Positions 55,981 through 64,000 of a stretch of 64,000 nucleotides of DNA are shown in pieces (within the stretch, counting starts at the first letter, position 1; the number at the start of each line of letters is the position of its first letter). The translations under genes were made by a program, and so were the position numbers. Under the pieces are notes generated by a model. The model was not told the DNA's origin. It searched no databases and saw only the letters and a list, made by a program, of their open reading frames with translations. This DNA comes from Methylomagnum ishizawai (GTDB lineage: Bacteria; Pseudomonadota; Gammaproteobacteria; Methylococcales; Methylococcaceae), in assembly GCF_019670005.1 (NCBI RefSeq), contig NZ_AP019783.1:3746150-3810149 (forward strand), read 5' to 3'.

Positions 55981-56838
55981 ATGCGTTTCAAGCGCCTAGC
56001 GCTGCTGGCCCTGCTGTTCCCGCTGCACGGGACCGCCAACGCCGCCGAGCCGCTCAAGGTCTGCGCGGCGGAAAACGAGCTGCCCTATTCCAACCAGGAA
56101 GGCAAGGGCTTCGAGAACAAGCTGGCCGAACTCATCGCCGACGGTCTGGGCCGGACGGTGGAGAACGTCTGGTGGCAAGACCCGCGCTATTTCATCCGCG
56201 ACCAGTTGGAGCAAGGTCTGTGCGAGGTGGTGATCGGCGTGGACGCCGAAGACCCCAGGCTGCTGACCTCGACGCCGTATTACCGTTCCGGCTATGTGTT
56301 CGTCTACCGCAAGGAAAAGGGCCTGAAGGTCGAGGACTTCGACAGCCCCTACCTGGCGAAGGCCAAGCAGATCGCCTTCATGCCCGATACCCCGGCGGAG
56401 TTGCTGCTGAAGAAGATCAACCGCTATTACGACCAGTTCAACTACCTGCAATCGCTGGTGGGCTTCAAGGCCCGGCGCAACCAATACGTGCGCTACGACC
56501 CGGAAAAGCTGGTGAAGGAAGTCGAATCCGGCAACGCCGACCTCGCCATCCTGTGGGGTCCGCAAGCGGCCCGCTATGTGAAGGCGGCGGAAGGCAAGCT
56601 GGAGATGCGGGTGATCCCCGACCACCAAACCCGGGCCGATGGCGAGAAGGTGCCGTTCCACTATTCCACCGCGGTCGGCGTCAAGAAGGACAACACCGCC
56701 CTGATGGACGGAATCAACCGGGTGCTTAGGGAAAAGGCCAAGGACGTCCAAGCCCTGTTGAAGGCGGAAGGGATTCCGCTGCTGCCATTGGACGAAACCG
56801 GAAGCGGAAGCCACGCGCCCCATAAACGCAAAAAGTAG
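55981..56838 (+). CDS. mxaJ: Methanol oxidation protein MxaJ (periplasmic solute-binding type)
   Basis: A 285-residue periplasmic protein with signal peptide (LALLALLFPLHGTANAA) and an SBP_bac_3 fold: LKVCAAENELPYSNQEGKGFENKLAELIA, then VVIGVDAEDPRLLTSTPYYRSG. MxaJ is required for active methanol dehydrogenase and may hold the large subunit for PQQ/metal loading. The C-terminus has a short His/Lys-rich tail (HAPHKRKK). Second gene of the operon. Confidence 0.95.
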   Translation: MRFKRLALLALLFPLHGTANAAEPLKVCAAENELPYSNQEGKGFENKLAELIADGLGRTVENVWWQDPRYFIRDQLEQGLCEVVIGVDAEDPRLLTSTPYYRSGYVFVYRKEKGLKVEDFDSPYLAKAKQIAFMPDTPAELLLKKINRYYDQFNYLQSLVGFKARRNQYVRYDPEKLVKEVESGNADLAILWGPQAARYVKAAEGKLEMRVIPDHQTRADGEKVPFHYSTAVGVKKDNTALMDGINRVLREKAKDVQALLKAEGIPLLPLDETGSGSHAPHKRKK

Positions 56839-56891
56839 GGTGGGCATGAGTCCATGCCCACCGGATGGGCGCGGATAACGCGCCCACCCTA
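56835..56891. repeat. REP-like palindromes between mxaJ and mxaG
   Basis: GTAGGGTGGGCATG opens the element, overlapping the mxaJ stop codon. GGTGGGCATG/CATGCCCACC forms one stem (56839-56862) and GGGCGCG/CGCGCCC a second (about 56867-56885), closed by CCACCCTA. Same family as the mxaF-mxaJ element. Confidence 0.75.
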
Positions 56892-56914
56892 TTACGAAGA
56901 GGAATAATCCCCCG

Positions 56915-57388
56915 ATGAAACCCAAGACCCATCAAGCCGCGTTCGCCTTCGGGCTGGCGCTGGCCTCGCTTTCGGCCCAGGCCGAGATCACCTTCCGCCA
57001 CGCCGTCACCGGCGAAACCCTGAGCTTCGAGTACGGCAAGCCGGGCGGCGACACCGAGGCGTTCAAAAAATTCAAGGAGACCGGCAAGAACCCCTACAAC
57101 GGCAACGCCGACGCCGTCGAGAAGGGCCATAGCCTCTACCTCACCGGCTGTTCCGGCTGCCACGGCCACGAAGCCGAGGGCAAGCTCGGGCCGGGTCTCG
57201 CCGACGATTACTGGACCTATCCGCGGGGCCTGACCGACGTGGGCTTGTTCGAGATCCTTTGGGGCGGCGCCCAGGGCATGATGGGGCCGCAAAGCACCAA
57301 CATGAACGCCGACGAGATGCTCAAGGTCATGGCTTGGCTCCGCAGCCTGTACAAGGGCGATCCGGCCAAGGCCGAATGGCTGAAATGA
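56915..57388 (+). CDS. mxaG: Cytochrome cL MxaG, electron acceptor of methanol dehydrogenase
   Basis: 157-residue periplasmic class I c-type cytochrome that takes electrons from PQQ. The signal peptide ends about SAQA; the heme motif CSGCH is at 79-83 and the axial Met is in a MMGPQS-type segment near residue 126. The DDYWTYPRGLTDVGLFEI stretch is typical of cytochrome cL. It lies between mxaJ and mxaI in the standard order. Confidence 0.96.
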   Translation: MKPKTHQAAFAFGLALASLSAQAEITFRHAVTGETLSFEYGKPGGDTEAFKKFKETGKNPYNGNADAVEKGHSLYLTGCSGCHGHEAEGKLGPGLADDYWTYPRGLTDVGLFEILWGGAQGMMGPQSTNMNADEMLKVMAWLRSLYKGDPAKAEWLK

Positions 57389-57422
57389 TTCCCCCCACCC
57401 CGACCGACAGGAGAGAAGACCC

Positions 57423-57701
57423 ATGATGTTCAAGCACCTGTTCCCCGCCGTCCTGCTGGTGGCCGCGTCCAGCACCCAGGCCTACGACGGCACCCATTGC
57501 AAGGCCCCCGGCAACTGCTGGGAACCCAAGCCCGGCTATCCCGACAAGGTGGCCGGCAGCAAATACGACCCCAAGCACGACCCCAACGAGCTGAACAAGC
57601 AGGCGGAATCGATCAAGGCCATGGAGGAACGCAACCGCAAGCGCGTGGAGAACTACGCCAAGACCGGCAAGTTCGTCTACAAGGTGGAAGATATCAAGTA
57701 A
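57423..57701 (+). CDS. mxaI: Methanol dehydrogenase small subunit MxaI
   Basis: 92 residues including a signal peptide (HLFPAVLLVAASSTQA); the mature part begins YDGTHCKAPGNCWEPKPGYP with the conserved Cys pair and ends with a Lys/Glu-rich helix (KAMEERNRKRVENYAK) that wraps around MxaF. AGGAG precedes tandem ATG codons, so initiation could be at either. It is found only with MxaF, not XoxF, which agrees with the calcium-type assignment. Confidence 0.97.
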   Translation: MMFKHLFPAVLLVAASSTQAYDGTHCKAPGNCWEPKPGYPDKVAGSKYDPKHDPNELNKQAESIKAMEERNRKRVENYAKTGKFVYKVEDIK

Positions 57702-57714
57702 CCCCGTCGCGTGC

Positions 57715-57735
57715 GTCCCGCCCCCCCGGCGGGAC
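57715..57735 (+). terminator. Hairpin after mxaI, likely partial terminator or RNA-stability element
   Basis: Perfect 8-base stem GTCCCGCC/GGCGGGAC with a C5 loop, 13 bases after the mxaI stop. No T-run follows. It divides the highly needed structural genes mxaFJGI from the accessory genes, so it could reduce downstream expression. Confidence 0.5.
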
Positions 57736-57768
57736 CGCCAGAACGCCACACCTGCCCATCCGTGACTC

Positions 57769-57960
57769 ATGCGCCAAGACCGTGAAGCCGAAATCGTATC
57801 GGCGATGTTAGGACTCGTTTTCGCCATCCTCGCCGTGGTGTCGTTGACCACCCGCCTGGGACTCTACGGGTTGTTGTTGTTCCTGTGCGCCGCGCTGGCC
57901 GCCACCGGCGTCCTGCCCGGACACTACCGGAGCCTCAAAGGCGCGTTCCAACGCGGCTGA
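57769..57960 (+). CDS. Small two-segment membrane protein between mxaI and mxaR
   Basis: A 63-residue frame with two hydrophobic segments (MLGLVFAILAVVSL and YGLLLFLCAALAATGVL) and a basic C-terminus (HYRSLKGAFQRG). No clear Shine-Dalgarno sequence precedes the ATG. It lies in the mxa transcript, 31 bases before mxaR, and I do not recognise a family. It may be a true small membrane protein helping assembly, or a chance frame in GC-rich DNA; the membrane pattern and lack of other coding content favour the former. Confidence 0.55.
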   Translation: MRQDREAEIVSAMLGLVFAILAVVSLTTRLGLYGLLLFLCAALAATGVLPGHYRSLKGAFQRG

Positions 57961-57991
57961 AGCGCCCGCGTCCCACACCCTGCCGGAACCC

Positions 57992-59014
57992 ATGAACCAG
58001 AACGACAAGCGCCTCGCCGATAGCTGGCCCCAGGCTTTGGCTTTCGAGGAACAAATCAAGAACGCCATCGTCGGCCAGGACCAGGCCGTGCGCCTGGTCG
58101 CCATCGCGGTGTTCGCCCGCGGCCACGTCCTATTGGAGGGCGGGGTCGGGGTCGGCAAGACCACCTTGCTGCGGGCGGTGGCGCGGGCCATCGGCGGCGA
58201 ATGCGAACGCATCGAGGGCACCATCGACCTGATGCCCTCCGACCTGATCTATTACACCTACCTCGACGACCAGGGGAAACCCGGCGTCGCGCCCGGTCCC
58301 TTGCTGCGCCGTGGCGGGGGGCTTTCGACCTTCTTCTTCAACGAGATCAACCGCGCCCGGCCCCAGGTGCATTCCCTGCTGCTCAGGGTGATGGCCGAAC
58401 GCGCCGTGACCGCCTTCAACCGCGAATACAGCTTCCCCCATCTGCAAGTGTTCGCCGACCGCAACCGGGTCGAGAAGGAAGAAACCTTCGAGTTGCCCGC
58501 CGCCGCCCGCGACCGCTTCATGCTGGAAATCGCCGTGCCGACGCCGACCCAGCCGGATATCCTGGACCTCCTCGCCTTCGAGCCACGCTTCCACGACCCC
58601 GACGCCCTGCTGGCCGCGGTGGCACCGGGCGTCCTGGCCTTCGAGACATTGAACGAACTGGCCGCCGCCATCCAGGCCGGCATCACCGCCACGCCCGCGC
58701 TCAAGACCTATGTGCGGGAGCTGTGGCGGGCGGCCTCGGAGCCGGAAGCCCTGGGCATCCGCTTGCCGGATGCCGATAGCGGCGATTTGATCGAGGCCGG
58801 ACCCAGCCCGCGCGGCATGAGCCATCTGATCCGGGCGGCGCGGGTGCGGGCTTGGCTGGCCCAGCGCAGCCATGTGCTGCCCGAGGATGTGCAGGCGGTG
58901 TTTCCCGCCGCGATGGGGCACCGCATCTTCCTCAAGCCGGTGTACGAATACCGCCGCGCCGAACTGGTGCCCGAATTGGTGGGCCGCATCCTGCGCTCGG
59001 TGGCCGCGCCGTGA
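57992..59014 (+). CDS. mxaR: MoxR-type AAA ATPase MxaR
   Basis: 340-residue MoxR-family AAA+ ATPase; Walker A GGVGVGKTT at 50-58, Walker B FFNEINRARPQ, and a sensor 1-like ADRNRVEKEETFELPAAARDRF. MoxR ATPases act with von Willebrand-factor-A proteins to mature metalloenzymes; here the partners are MxaS, MxaC and MxaL. Its stop overlaps the GTG start of mxaS. Confidence 0.93.
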   Translation: MNQNDKRLADSWPQALAFEEQIKNAIVGQDQAVRLVAIAVFARGHVLLEGGVGVGKTTLLRAVARAIGGECERIEGTIDLMPSDLIYYTYLDDQGKPGVAPGPLLRRGGGLSTFFFNEINRARPQVHSLLLRVMAERAVTAFNREYSFPHLQVFADRNRVEKEETFELPAAARDRFMLEIAVPTPTQPDILDLLAFEPRFHDPDALLAAVAPGVLAFETLNELAAAIQAGITATPALKTYVRELWRAASEPEALGIRLPDADSGDLIEAGPSPRGMSHLIRAARVRAWLAQRSHVLPEDVQAVFPAAMGHRIFLKPVYEYRRAELVPELVGRILRSVAAP

Positions 59015-59856
59015 AACCCGCCGAATTCACCTACCGCGTTCCGGGCCGGGCCACGCATCCCCGCCCCGGTGCCCATCGCAGCCGACGGGACGGCGAAGGC
59101 CAGGCGTTCCGCCACCTCGCGCCCTTGTTGAGCCATCCCGATCCGCGCCGCCTCGACCTCAGGGCCAGCCTCACCGACCCCTTCGGCCAGTTCCGGGTGC
59201 GGCTGTACGAACAACGCTCCGCCGTCCAGGTGTTCGCCCTCCTCGACCTGTCCGGTTCCATGGGCCACCGGGGCGCGCATCCGAAAATGGCGGTGCTGGC
59301 CGATTTCGTCGAAGGTTTGGCGGCATCGGTCTACCGCCAGGGCGATACCTTGGGCCTTTGGGGCGCGGCGGAAAAAATCCACCCCGAATTCTGCCTGCCG
59401 CCAACCCGCCAACCCGGTCCGGCCTTCCGCCTGGCCGGGCGCTTGCGCCGCTACGCGCCGCATGGCAGCCATTGCCGGGGCTTGGGATTGGCCGGGCGGA
59501 GGCTGCCGCGCCGCCGCAGCTTGGTGTTCCTGGTGTCGGATTTCCATGCGCCCCTGGCCGCGCTGCGGGAAATCCTGGCCGGGTTGGCCCAGCACGACCT
59601 GGTGCCGGTGGTGATCTGGGATGAAGCCGAAACCCTGCCGCAAGGCCGGGGCTTGATCCGGTTGGCCGACCTCGAAGGCGGCGGCGACCAGCTCCTGGCC
59701 CTGCGCCCCGCGCTGAGGTCGCGCCTGGAAGACCAGTTCCGCCAGCGCCGCGCCCGGCTGGGCACGCTGTTCCACCAAGCCGGGCGCGAACCCTTGTTCC
59801 TGACCGGCGGTTTCGATGCCGACCGGATCAGCCGCTATTTCCTGGAGGCGGCATGA
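59011..59856 (+). CDS. mxaS: MxaS, DUF58/VWA-type accessory protein
   Basis: 281 residues from a GTG at 59011 that overlaps the mxaR stop (GTGA). It has the DUF58 region (FRVRLYEQRSAVQVFALLDLSGSM) with a DxSxS metal-ion-dependent adhesion motif beginning at Asp 79, and LVFLVSDFHAPL. It lacks membrane segments, so it is likely the cytosolic partner of MxaR. Required for calcium-loaded methanol dehydrogenase in methylotrophs. Confidence 0.9.
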   Translation: MKPAEFTYRVPGRATHPRPGAHRSRRDGEGQAFRHLAPLLSHPDPRRLDLRASLTDPFGQFRVRLYEQRSAVQVFALLDLSGSMGHRGAHPKMAVLADFVEGLAASVYRQGDTLGLWGAAEKIHPEFCLPPTRQPGPAFRLAGRLRRYAPHGSHCRGLGLAGRRLPRRRSLVFLVSDFHAPLAALREILAGLAQHDLVPVVIWDEAETLPQGRGLIRLADLEGGGDQLLALRPALRSRLEDQFRQRRARLGTLFHQAGREPLFLTGGFDADRISRYFLEAA

Positions 59857-60764
59857 GGCTCCCGCCCCGGCCCTCCCGCAAGCTGGCCGCGGCCTGCGCC
59901 CTGGCGGTGGCGACGGGCTGGGCCGACGCCGCCCCCACGGTCCGCCTCGCGGCACCCCACGCCTACGGCTACACCGTCGGCGATACGGTCCGCCACGTCC
60001 TGACCGTGGACCCGGAACCCGGCGACCGGCTGGACATGGCTTCCCTGCCCCAGCCCGGCCCGGTGAACCGTTGGCTGGAACTGCGGCGGGTCGCGGTCGA
60101 ACCGGGACCGGGCACCCAACTGAACATCGCGCTGGAATACCAAACCTTCTACGTCCCGCTCACGGTCAAGACGTTGGCGATCCCCGGTTTCAGCCTGCGC
60201 TTCACCGGAACCACCGGGACCACCACCGCCGCCATCCCCGCTTGGCCGTTCAGCGTATCGCCGGTCCATGGCCTCGCGGTCTTGTCCGGGGATGGCCTGG
60301 ACGCCGTGCAAGCCGACGCGTCCCCGGCAGCGCCCGACACCGCCACACCGCTGATCCGCTCCGGCGGCTTGGCGCTGGCCGGATTGCTGGCCCTGGCCTA
60401 TCTCGGCCATCTGCGCGGATTCTGGGGCTGGGGTCGGCGCGGACGGCATTTCCGCGAAGCGCGGCGTGCCTTGCGCCGTTTGGCGACCGGGGGCGGCGGC
60501 GAGGCGGCGGTGTTGCGGGCGGGTTTCGCCGTGGTGCATCGCGCCTTCGACCGCACCTTGGAAGAACCCTTGTTCGCCGAGCGGCTGCCGCAATTCTTCG
60601 CCGACCACGCGGCCTATGCCGGGATGCGCGGCGAGATCGAGGCTTTTTTCCAAGCCTCCTACGCCTTGTTCTTCGGCGAGGGCGGCGTCGGCAACTACGG
60701 TTGGGACCGGCTGGAAAACCTATGCCGCGCCTGCCTCCGCATCGAACGGAACCGCCCCGCATGA
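59853..60764 (+). CDS. mxaA: MxaA, calcium-insertion accessory protein
   Basis: 303 residues with a signal peptide (KLAAACALAVATGWADAA), a periplasmic beta-rich domain (APHAYGYTVGDTVRHVLTV), one membrane segment near residues 168-182 (GGLALAGLLALAYLG) and a cytosolic C-terminus. The ATG overlaps the mxaS stop and its own stop overlaps mxaC, so translation is coupled through the block. MxaA mutants of methylotrophs make dehydrogenase without calcium. Confidence 0.9.
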   Translation: MRLPPRPSRKLAAACALAVATGWADAAPTVRLAAPHAYGYTVGDTVRHVLTVDPEPGDRLDMASLPQPGPVNRWLELRRVAVEPGPGTQLNIALEYQTFYVPLTVKTLAIPGFSLRFTGTTGTTTAAIPAWPFSVSPVHGLAVLSGDGLDAVQADASPAAPDTATPLIRSGGLALAGLLALAYLGHLRGFWGWGRRGRHFREARRALRRLATGGGGEAAVLRAGFAVVHRAFDRTLEEPLFAERLPQFFADHAAYAGMRGEIEAFFQASYALFFGEGGVGNYGWDRLENLCRACLRIERNRPA

Positions 60765-61750
60765 ACCTCGGTTTCGCCCAACCCCTCTGGCTATGGCTGG
60801 CTCCCCTGGCCGCGCTGCCATTATGGCGCTCGCTGTTCGCGCCGGTCGGCTATCCCTGGAACCGGATGCTGCCGGACGATACCGGCTCGCGGGCGCTGGA
60901 CTACGCCTTGCGCCTATTGGGCGTGCTGGCCTTCCTCGGCTTGATCCTGGGCCTGGCCGACCCGTACCTGCGGGAATCCAGCGTCGAACGGGTCGGCAAG
61001 GGGGCCAACCTCGTCCTGCTGCTGGACCGCAGCCGCAGCATGGACGACAGCTTCGCCGGGCGTGCGCCGGGCGGCGGCGAGGAAGCCAAATCGGCGGCGG
61101 CGGTGCGCTTCCTGGGGCGGTTCATCGACAGCCGCCCGCACGACCGCATCGGGGTCGCGGCCTTCAGCACCGGCCCCTTGTTCGTGCTGCCGCTGACCGA
61201 CAACCGCGAGGCGGTGGCCGCCGCCGTGCGGGCGGCGGGATTGCCCGGCCTGGCCCAGACCCATGTCGCCAAGGGCTTGGCCCTGGCCCTGTCCTATTTC
61301 GAGGGCGGCGGTTCCCCCGGCTCGCGGGCGGTGCTGCTGGTCTCCGACGGCGCGGCGGTGATCGACCGCCAGAGCGAAGCCCTGCTGCGCCGCGCCTTCG
61401 TCGAGAGCGGCGTCCGGCTGTACTGGATTTTCCTGCGCACGGCGGGCAATCCCGGCTTGTTCGAGTTGCCGGACCCCGTGGACGACACCCCGGAAGCCCG
61501 CCCGGAACGCCATCTGCATTTGTTCTTCGAGAGCTTGAATATCCCCTACCGCGCCTACGAGGCGGAAAACCCGGAAACCCTGGGCCGGGCCATGGCCGAT
61601 ATCGACCGGCTGGAAAACCTGCCCCTGCGCTATACCGAGACCCGGCCACGCCAGCCCCTGGGCCTATATGGCTATGTCTTGGCCCTGGTGGCCCTGGCCG
61701 GGTTGGCGGTCGCCAAATACAGCGAGGTCGAGCCATGTCCGGCGCGTTGA
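60761..61750 (+). CDS. mxaC: MxaC, VWA-domain membrane protein
   Basis: 329 residues. An N-terminal membrane segment, a second near residues 52-66 (LLGVLAFLGLILGLA), then a von Willebrand A domain with LLLDRSRSM (MIDAS Asp 89) and VLLVSDGAAV, and a C-terminal membrane helix (LYGYVLALVALAGLAVA). Probably exposes the VWA domain to the periplasm with MxaL. Overlaps mxaK by 16 bases. Confidence 0.9.
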   Translation: MNLGFAQPLWLWLAPLAALPLWRSLFAPVGYPWNRMLPDDTGSRALDYALRLLGVLAFLGLILGLADPYLRESSVERVGKGANLVLLLDRSRSMDDSFAGRAPGGGEEAKSAAAVRFLGRFIDSRPHDRIGVAAFSTGPLFVLPLTDNREAVAAAVRAAGLPGLAQTHVAKGLALALSYFEGGGSPGSRAVLLVSDGAAVIDRQSEALLRRAFVESGVRLYWIFLRTAGNPGLFELPDPVDDTPEARPERHLHLFFESLNIPYRAYEAENPETLGRAMADIDRLENLPLRYTETRPRQPLGLYGYVLALVALAGLAVAKYSEVEPCPAR

Positions 61751-62298
61751 GACAGCGCTTGCTGCTGGGGTTGGCGCTGCTGGCCCTGTCCGGCGCGGCC
61801 TGGGAACTCGGGCGATGGCGGGCGGCGCGGGACATCGCCGCCGCCCTGGCCGAATTCGCCGCCGGACGCGATATCGGCCCGGAACGGCGCTTCGACGCGG
61901 CTTTGCCGGTGCGCCTGGCCTATGCGCTGTACCTGGGGCGGCAGGAGCGCCACGCCGACGCCCAGGCCGAATTGGCCGAATTGGCGGGCGAAGGCGATCC
62001 GGCCTTCCACGTCGGCGTCTTGTACGACCTGGGCAATGTCTATCTGCGGCAAGCCTTGGCGACGGTCGAGCGCGGCGAGCCGGGACGCGCCGCGCCCCTG
62101 GCGGAATTGGCGAAGGATGCCTACCGCCGCGCCTTGCGGATCGATCCCGGCTTCCGCGACGCCAAGTACAACCTGGAAACCGCCTCGCGCCTATTGCCGG
62201 ATTTCGACCCGGTGGACAACGGCAGCGAAGCCCCGGACGAGGAAGCGGCCCGCAAGCTCTGGACGCGGGTACCGGGCTTCCCGCGTGGGTTGCCCTGA
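61735..62298 (+). CDS. mxaK: MxaK, TPR-like accessory protein
   Basis: 187 residues with an N-terminal membrane anchor (LLLGLALLALSGAAWELG) and a TPR-like helical domain (VGVLYDLGNVYLRQALAT, DAYRRALRIDPGFRDAKYNLE). Start at 61735 lies inside the end of mxaC. The order mxaC-K-L matches known operons. Confidence 0.9.
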   Translation: MSGALRQRLLLGLALLALSGAAWELGRWRAARDIAAALAEFAAGRDIGPERRFDAALPVRLAYALYLGRQERHADAQAELAELAGEGDPAFHVGVLYDLGNVYLRQALATVERGEPGRAAPLAELAKDAYRRALRIDPGFRDAKYNLETASRLLPDFDPVDNGSEAPDEEAARKLWTRVPGFPRGLP

Positions 62299-63341
62299 TG
62301 GCGGCACGGCTGTGGCGCGATGCGGCGGGACGGCGTTTGACGGCGGCGCTGTTGCTGGCCGGGCTGGCCTGCCTGCCCTGGGGCACCGAGCGGGAACAGC
62401 CGGTGTTCAATTACATCGCCGTGGTGGACATCACCCGCAGCATGAATGTCGAGGATTACCGGATCGATGGCGCGCCGGTCAGCCGTTTGGACTTCGTGAA
62501 GCGGGCCTTGCGCGGGGCGGTGGCCGGACTGCCCTGCGGTTCGCACTTCGGCCTCGGCGTCTTCACCGAGCGCAGCGCCGCCCTGCTGTTCGAGCCCATC
62601 GAAACTTGCGCGGGCTTCCCGGCCATCGCCGCCGCCCTGGACCGGCTGGATTGGCGCATGGCCTGGGCCGCCGATAGCCGTATCGCCGCCGGGCTGCTGA
62701 ATACCCTGGAAAGCCTGGCCCGCTACGACGCCGACCTGGTGTTCGTCACCGACGGCCAGGAAGCCCCGCCGCTCAATCCGCGCTACCGGCCCCGCCTCGA
62801 CGCGGTGCGCGGGAAGATGCGCGGGCTGGTGCTGGGGGCGGGGGGCTTGGTGCCCATGCCCATCCCCAAATTCGACGAGGCGGGCCGCCAAACCGGGTTC
62901 GTATCCCCGGACGAGGTGCCGCACCGTTCCACCTTCGGCCTGTCGGAAATGGCCCCGGAACAGATCGAGGGCTACCACGCCCGCAACGCGCCCTTCGGCA
63001 ACGCCACGGTCGCGGAAACCGAGCATCTTTCGGCCCTGCGCGAGGATTACCTGCGCCAACTCGCCGCCGAAGGCGGGCTGGAATATCGCCGCCTCCTGGG
63101 CGGGGAAGGTTTGGGCCACGCCTTGTTGCGCCCGGAGTTGGCCCGAACGGCACGGGTCCGGACCGGGCTTTCCCATTGGCCCGCGGGCTTGGCCCTGGCC
63201 GCCTTGGTGGCGGCGTATGGGGTGGGCCGCGGCAGGACGACCATCGGCGATTGGACAGGCCGCGTCAAGGCGGCCATCGACGGTTGGAAGGCCCGGCCCT
63301 TCCGCCCGCGCAGGGCTGTTTTTCACGAAGAGGAGCGATAA
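62298..63341 (+). CDS. mxaL: MxaL, VWA-domain accessory protein
   Basis: 347 residues; an N-terminal membrane helix, a VWA-like domain with VVDITRSMN (Asp 44) and VFVTDGQEAPPL, and a C-terminal membrane helix (GLALAALVAAYGVG). It shares the mxaK stop (TGATG). Together with MxaA, C and K it is needed for calcium insertion into MxaF. Confidence 0.9.
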   Translation: MAARLWRDAAGRRLTAALLLAGLACLPWGTEREQPVFNYIAVVDITRSMNVEDYRIDGAPVSRLDFVKRALRGAVAGLPCGSHFGLGVFTERSAALLFEPIETCAGFPAIAAALDRLDWRMAWAADSRIAAGLLNTLESLARYDADLVFVTDGQEAPPLNPRYRPRLDAVRGKMRGLVLGAGGLVPMPIPKFDEAGRQTGFVSPDEVPHRSTFGLSEMAPEQIEGYHARNAPFGNATVAETEHLSALREDYLRQLAAEGGLEYRRLLGGEGLGHALLRPELARTARVRTGLSHWPAGLALAALVAAYGVGRGRTTIGDWTGRVKAAIDGWKARPFRPRRAVFHEEER

Positions 63342-63346
63342 CCCCC

Positions 63347-63880
63347 ATGTTGAAACTTGTACGCCCGGTCCTGGCCGGTGCCGCCTATCTGGCCGCGTTC
63401 AGCGCCGCCGCCCATGGCCCGACCCCGCAAAAGGTGGTCGAAACGGTCGAGATCGCCGCGCCCATCGACAAGGTGTGGCAGGCGGTCGAGGACTTCGGCG
63501 GCATCGCGGTCTGGAATCCCGCGCTCAAGGCCAGCGAAGGCAACGGCAACCAGCCCGGTGCCAAGCGCATCCTGACCTTCGCCAATGGCGAGAAGCTGGA
63601 GGAGGACTTGGACACCTACGACCCCGCCGCCCACGAATACGACTACCGCATGAGCCACGCCAACACCGCCGCGCTGCCGGCCAGTTCCTATTCGGTGGTG
63701 TTCCGGCTCACGCCGACCGGCCAAGGCACCCAGGTCGAATGGAAAAGCCGCTTGTACCGGGGCGATACCGGCAACGAACCGCCACCGAATTTGACCGACG
63801 AGGCGGCGGTCGAGGCGATGCGGAATTTCTTCCAAACCGGCCTCAAGCAGCTCAAGGCCCGGTTGGAAAAGGCGAATTGA
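63347..63880 (+). CDS. mxaD: MxaD, periplasmic SRPBCC-fold protein
   Basis: 177 residues from the ATG at 63347, which has GAGGAG 11 bases before it. Signal peptide (PVLAGAAYLAAFSAAAHG) then a START/SRPBCC polyketide-cyclase-like fold (VEIAAPIDKVWQAVEDFGGIAVWNPALK, VEWKSRLYRGD). MxaD is thought to help the contact between methanol dehydrogenase and cytochrome cL. Last gene of the cluster; the remaining 120 bases show one small hairpin (TTCCCG/CGGGAA) and no gene. Confidence 0.92.
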   Translation: MLKLVRPVLAGAAYLAAFSAAAHGPTPQKVVETVEIAAPIDKVWQAVEDFGGIAVWNPALKASEGNGNQPGAKRILTFANGEKLEEDLDTYDPAAHEYDYRMSHANTAALPASSYSVVFRLTPTGQGTQVEWKSRLYRGDTGNEPPPNLTDEAAVEAMRNFFQTGLKQLKARLEKAN

Positions 63881-64000
63881 ACGCCGCGTGCGGAGCCGCG
63901 CCCGCGCCCGCACGGGACCAGGATTTCCCGCTGGAAACCGGGAAGACGCGCCGCCCCAGGGCGGGCAATGGCGCGGCCCGTGGGCAGGGACCGTCCACAG

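Overview
The window is GC-rich, densely coded chromosomal DNA from an aerobic gammaproteobacterial methanotroph, most like the Methylococcus/Methylomagnum group (Methylococcaceae). The clearest evidence is a complete methanol dehydrogenase cluster (mxaF-J-G-I-R-S-A-C-K-L-D) filling the last 10 kb. Its large subunit carries Ala two residues after the catalytic Asp, which marks the calcium-dependent MxaF type rather than the lanthanide XoxF type. Housekeeping genes (rho, trxA, guaBA, tadA, rimP-nusA-infB-rbfA-truB-rpsO-pnp, xseA) have gammaproteobacterial order and sequence. No CRISPR array, prophage or rRNA operon was seen.

Layout. 0-9.4 kb: rho (cut by the window edge), trxA, an HD-GYP protein, a DUF2062 protein, comEC, a HEAT-like repeat protein, then cysDN on the minus strand. 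9.8-12.8 kb: one long gene fusing transaldolase to a eukaryote-like transketolase. 12.9-21.8 kb: a tripartite RND efflux operon (minus) beside a plus-strand run of a ceruloplasmin-like two-domain multicopper oxidase, a ferritin-like protein, a small lipoprotein and an HMA_2-type membrane protein. This looks like a metal-handling island. 22-26 kb: an ATP-grasp enzyme, an EamA transporter, a J-domain protein, two abutting transposase remnants and tRNA-Ser(CGA). 26-33 kb: a stand-alone MltF-type lytic transglycosylase domain, tadA, guaA, an Uma2-family gene lying between guaA and guaB, a DUF3011 lipoprotein and an unknown membrane protein. 33-42 kb: the conserved transcription/translation operon rimP to pnp, preceded by two terminator-like hairpins. 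42.5-51.6 kb: a secreted DUF11-serpin fusion, rhodanese, hslR, xseA, a copper-radical oxidase, a SnoaL-like protein, a GNAT/nitrilase pair and a double PepSY protein. 51.8-63.9 kb: a LuxR-type response regulator and HisKA_3 histidine kinase divergent from mxaF, then the mxa operon.

How the genes work together. The mxa genes encode periplasmic methanol oxidation: MxaFI enzyme, cytochrome cL MxaG, and MxaJ plus the MxaRSACKLD assembly and calcium-insertion factors. The adjacent two-component system is the natural candidate for switching the operon. Formaldehyde from methanol would be assimilated through the RuMP cycle, where the transaldolase-transketolase fusion would catalyse the carbon rearrangements. 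Palindromic REP-like repeats sit at the mxaF-mxaJ and mxaJ-mxaG junctions and also at about 12.8 kb. A further hairpin separates mxaI from the accessory genes.

The least ordinary items are the transaldolase-transketolase fusion, a CysN with a degenerate APS-kinase tail, the DUF11-serpin, the copper-radical oxidase with all active-site residues in place, the multicopper-oxidase metal island, and HEAT-like repeats with a two-unit period.
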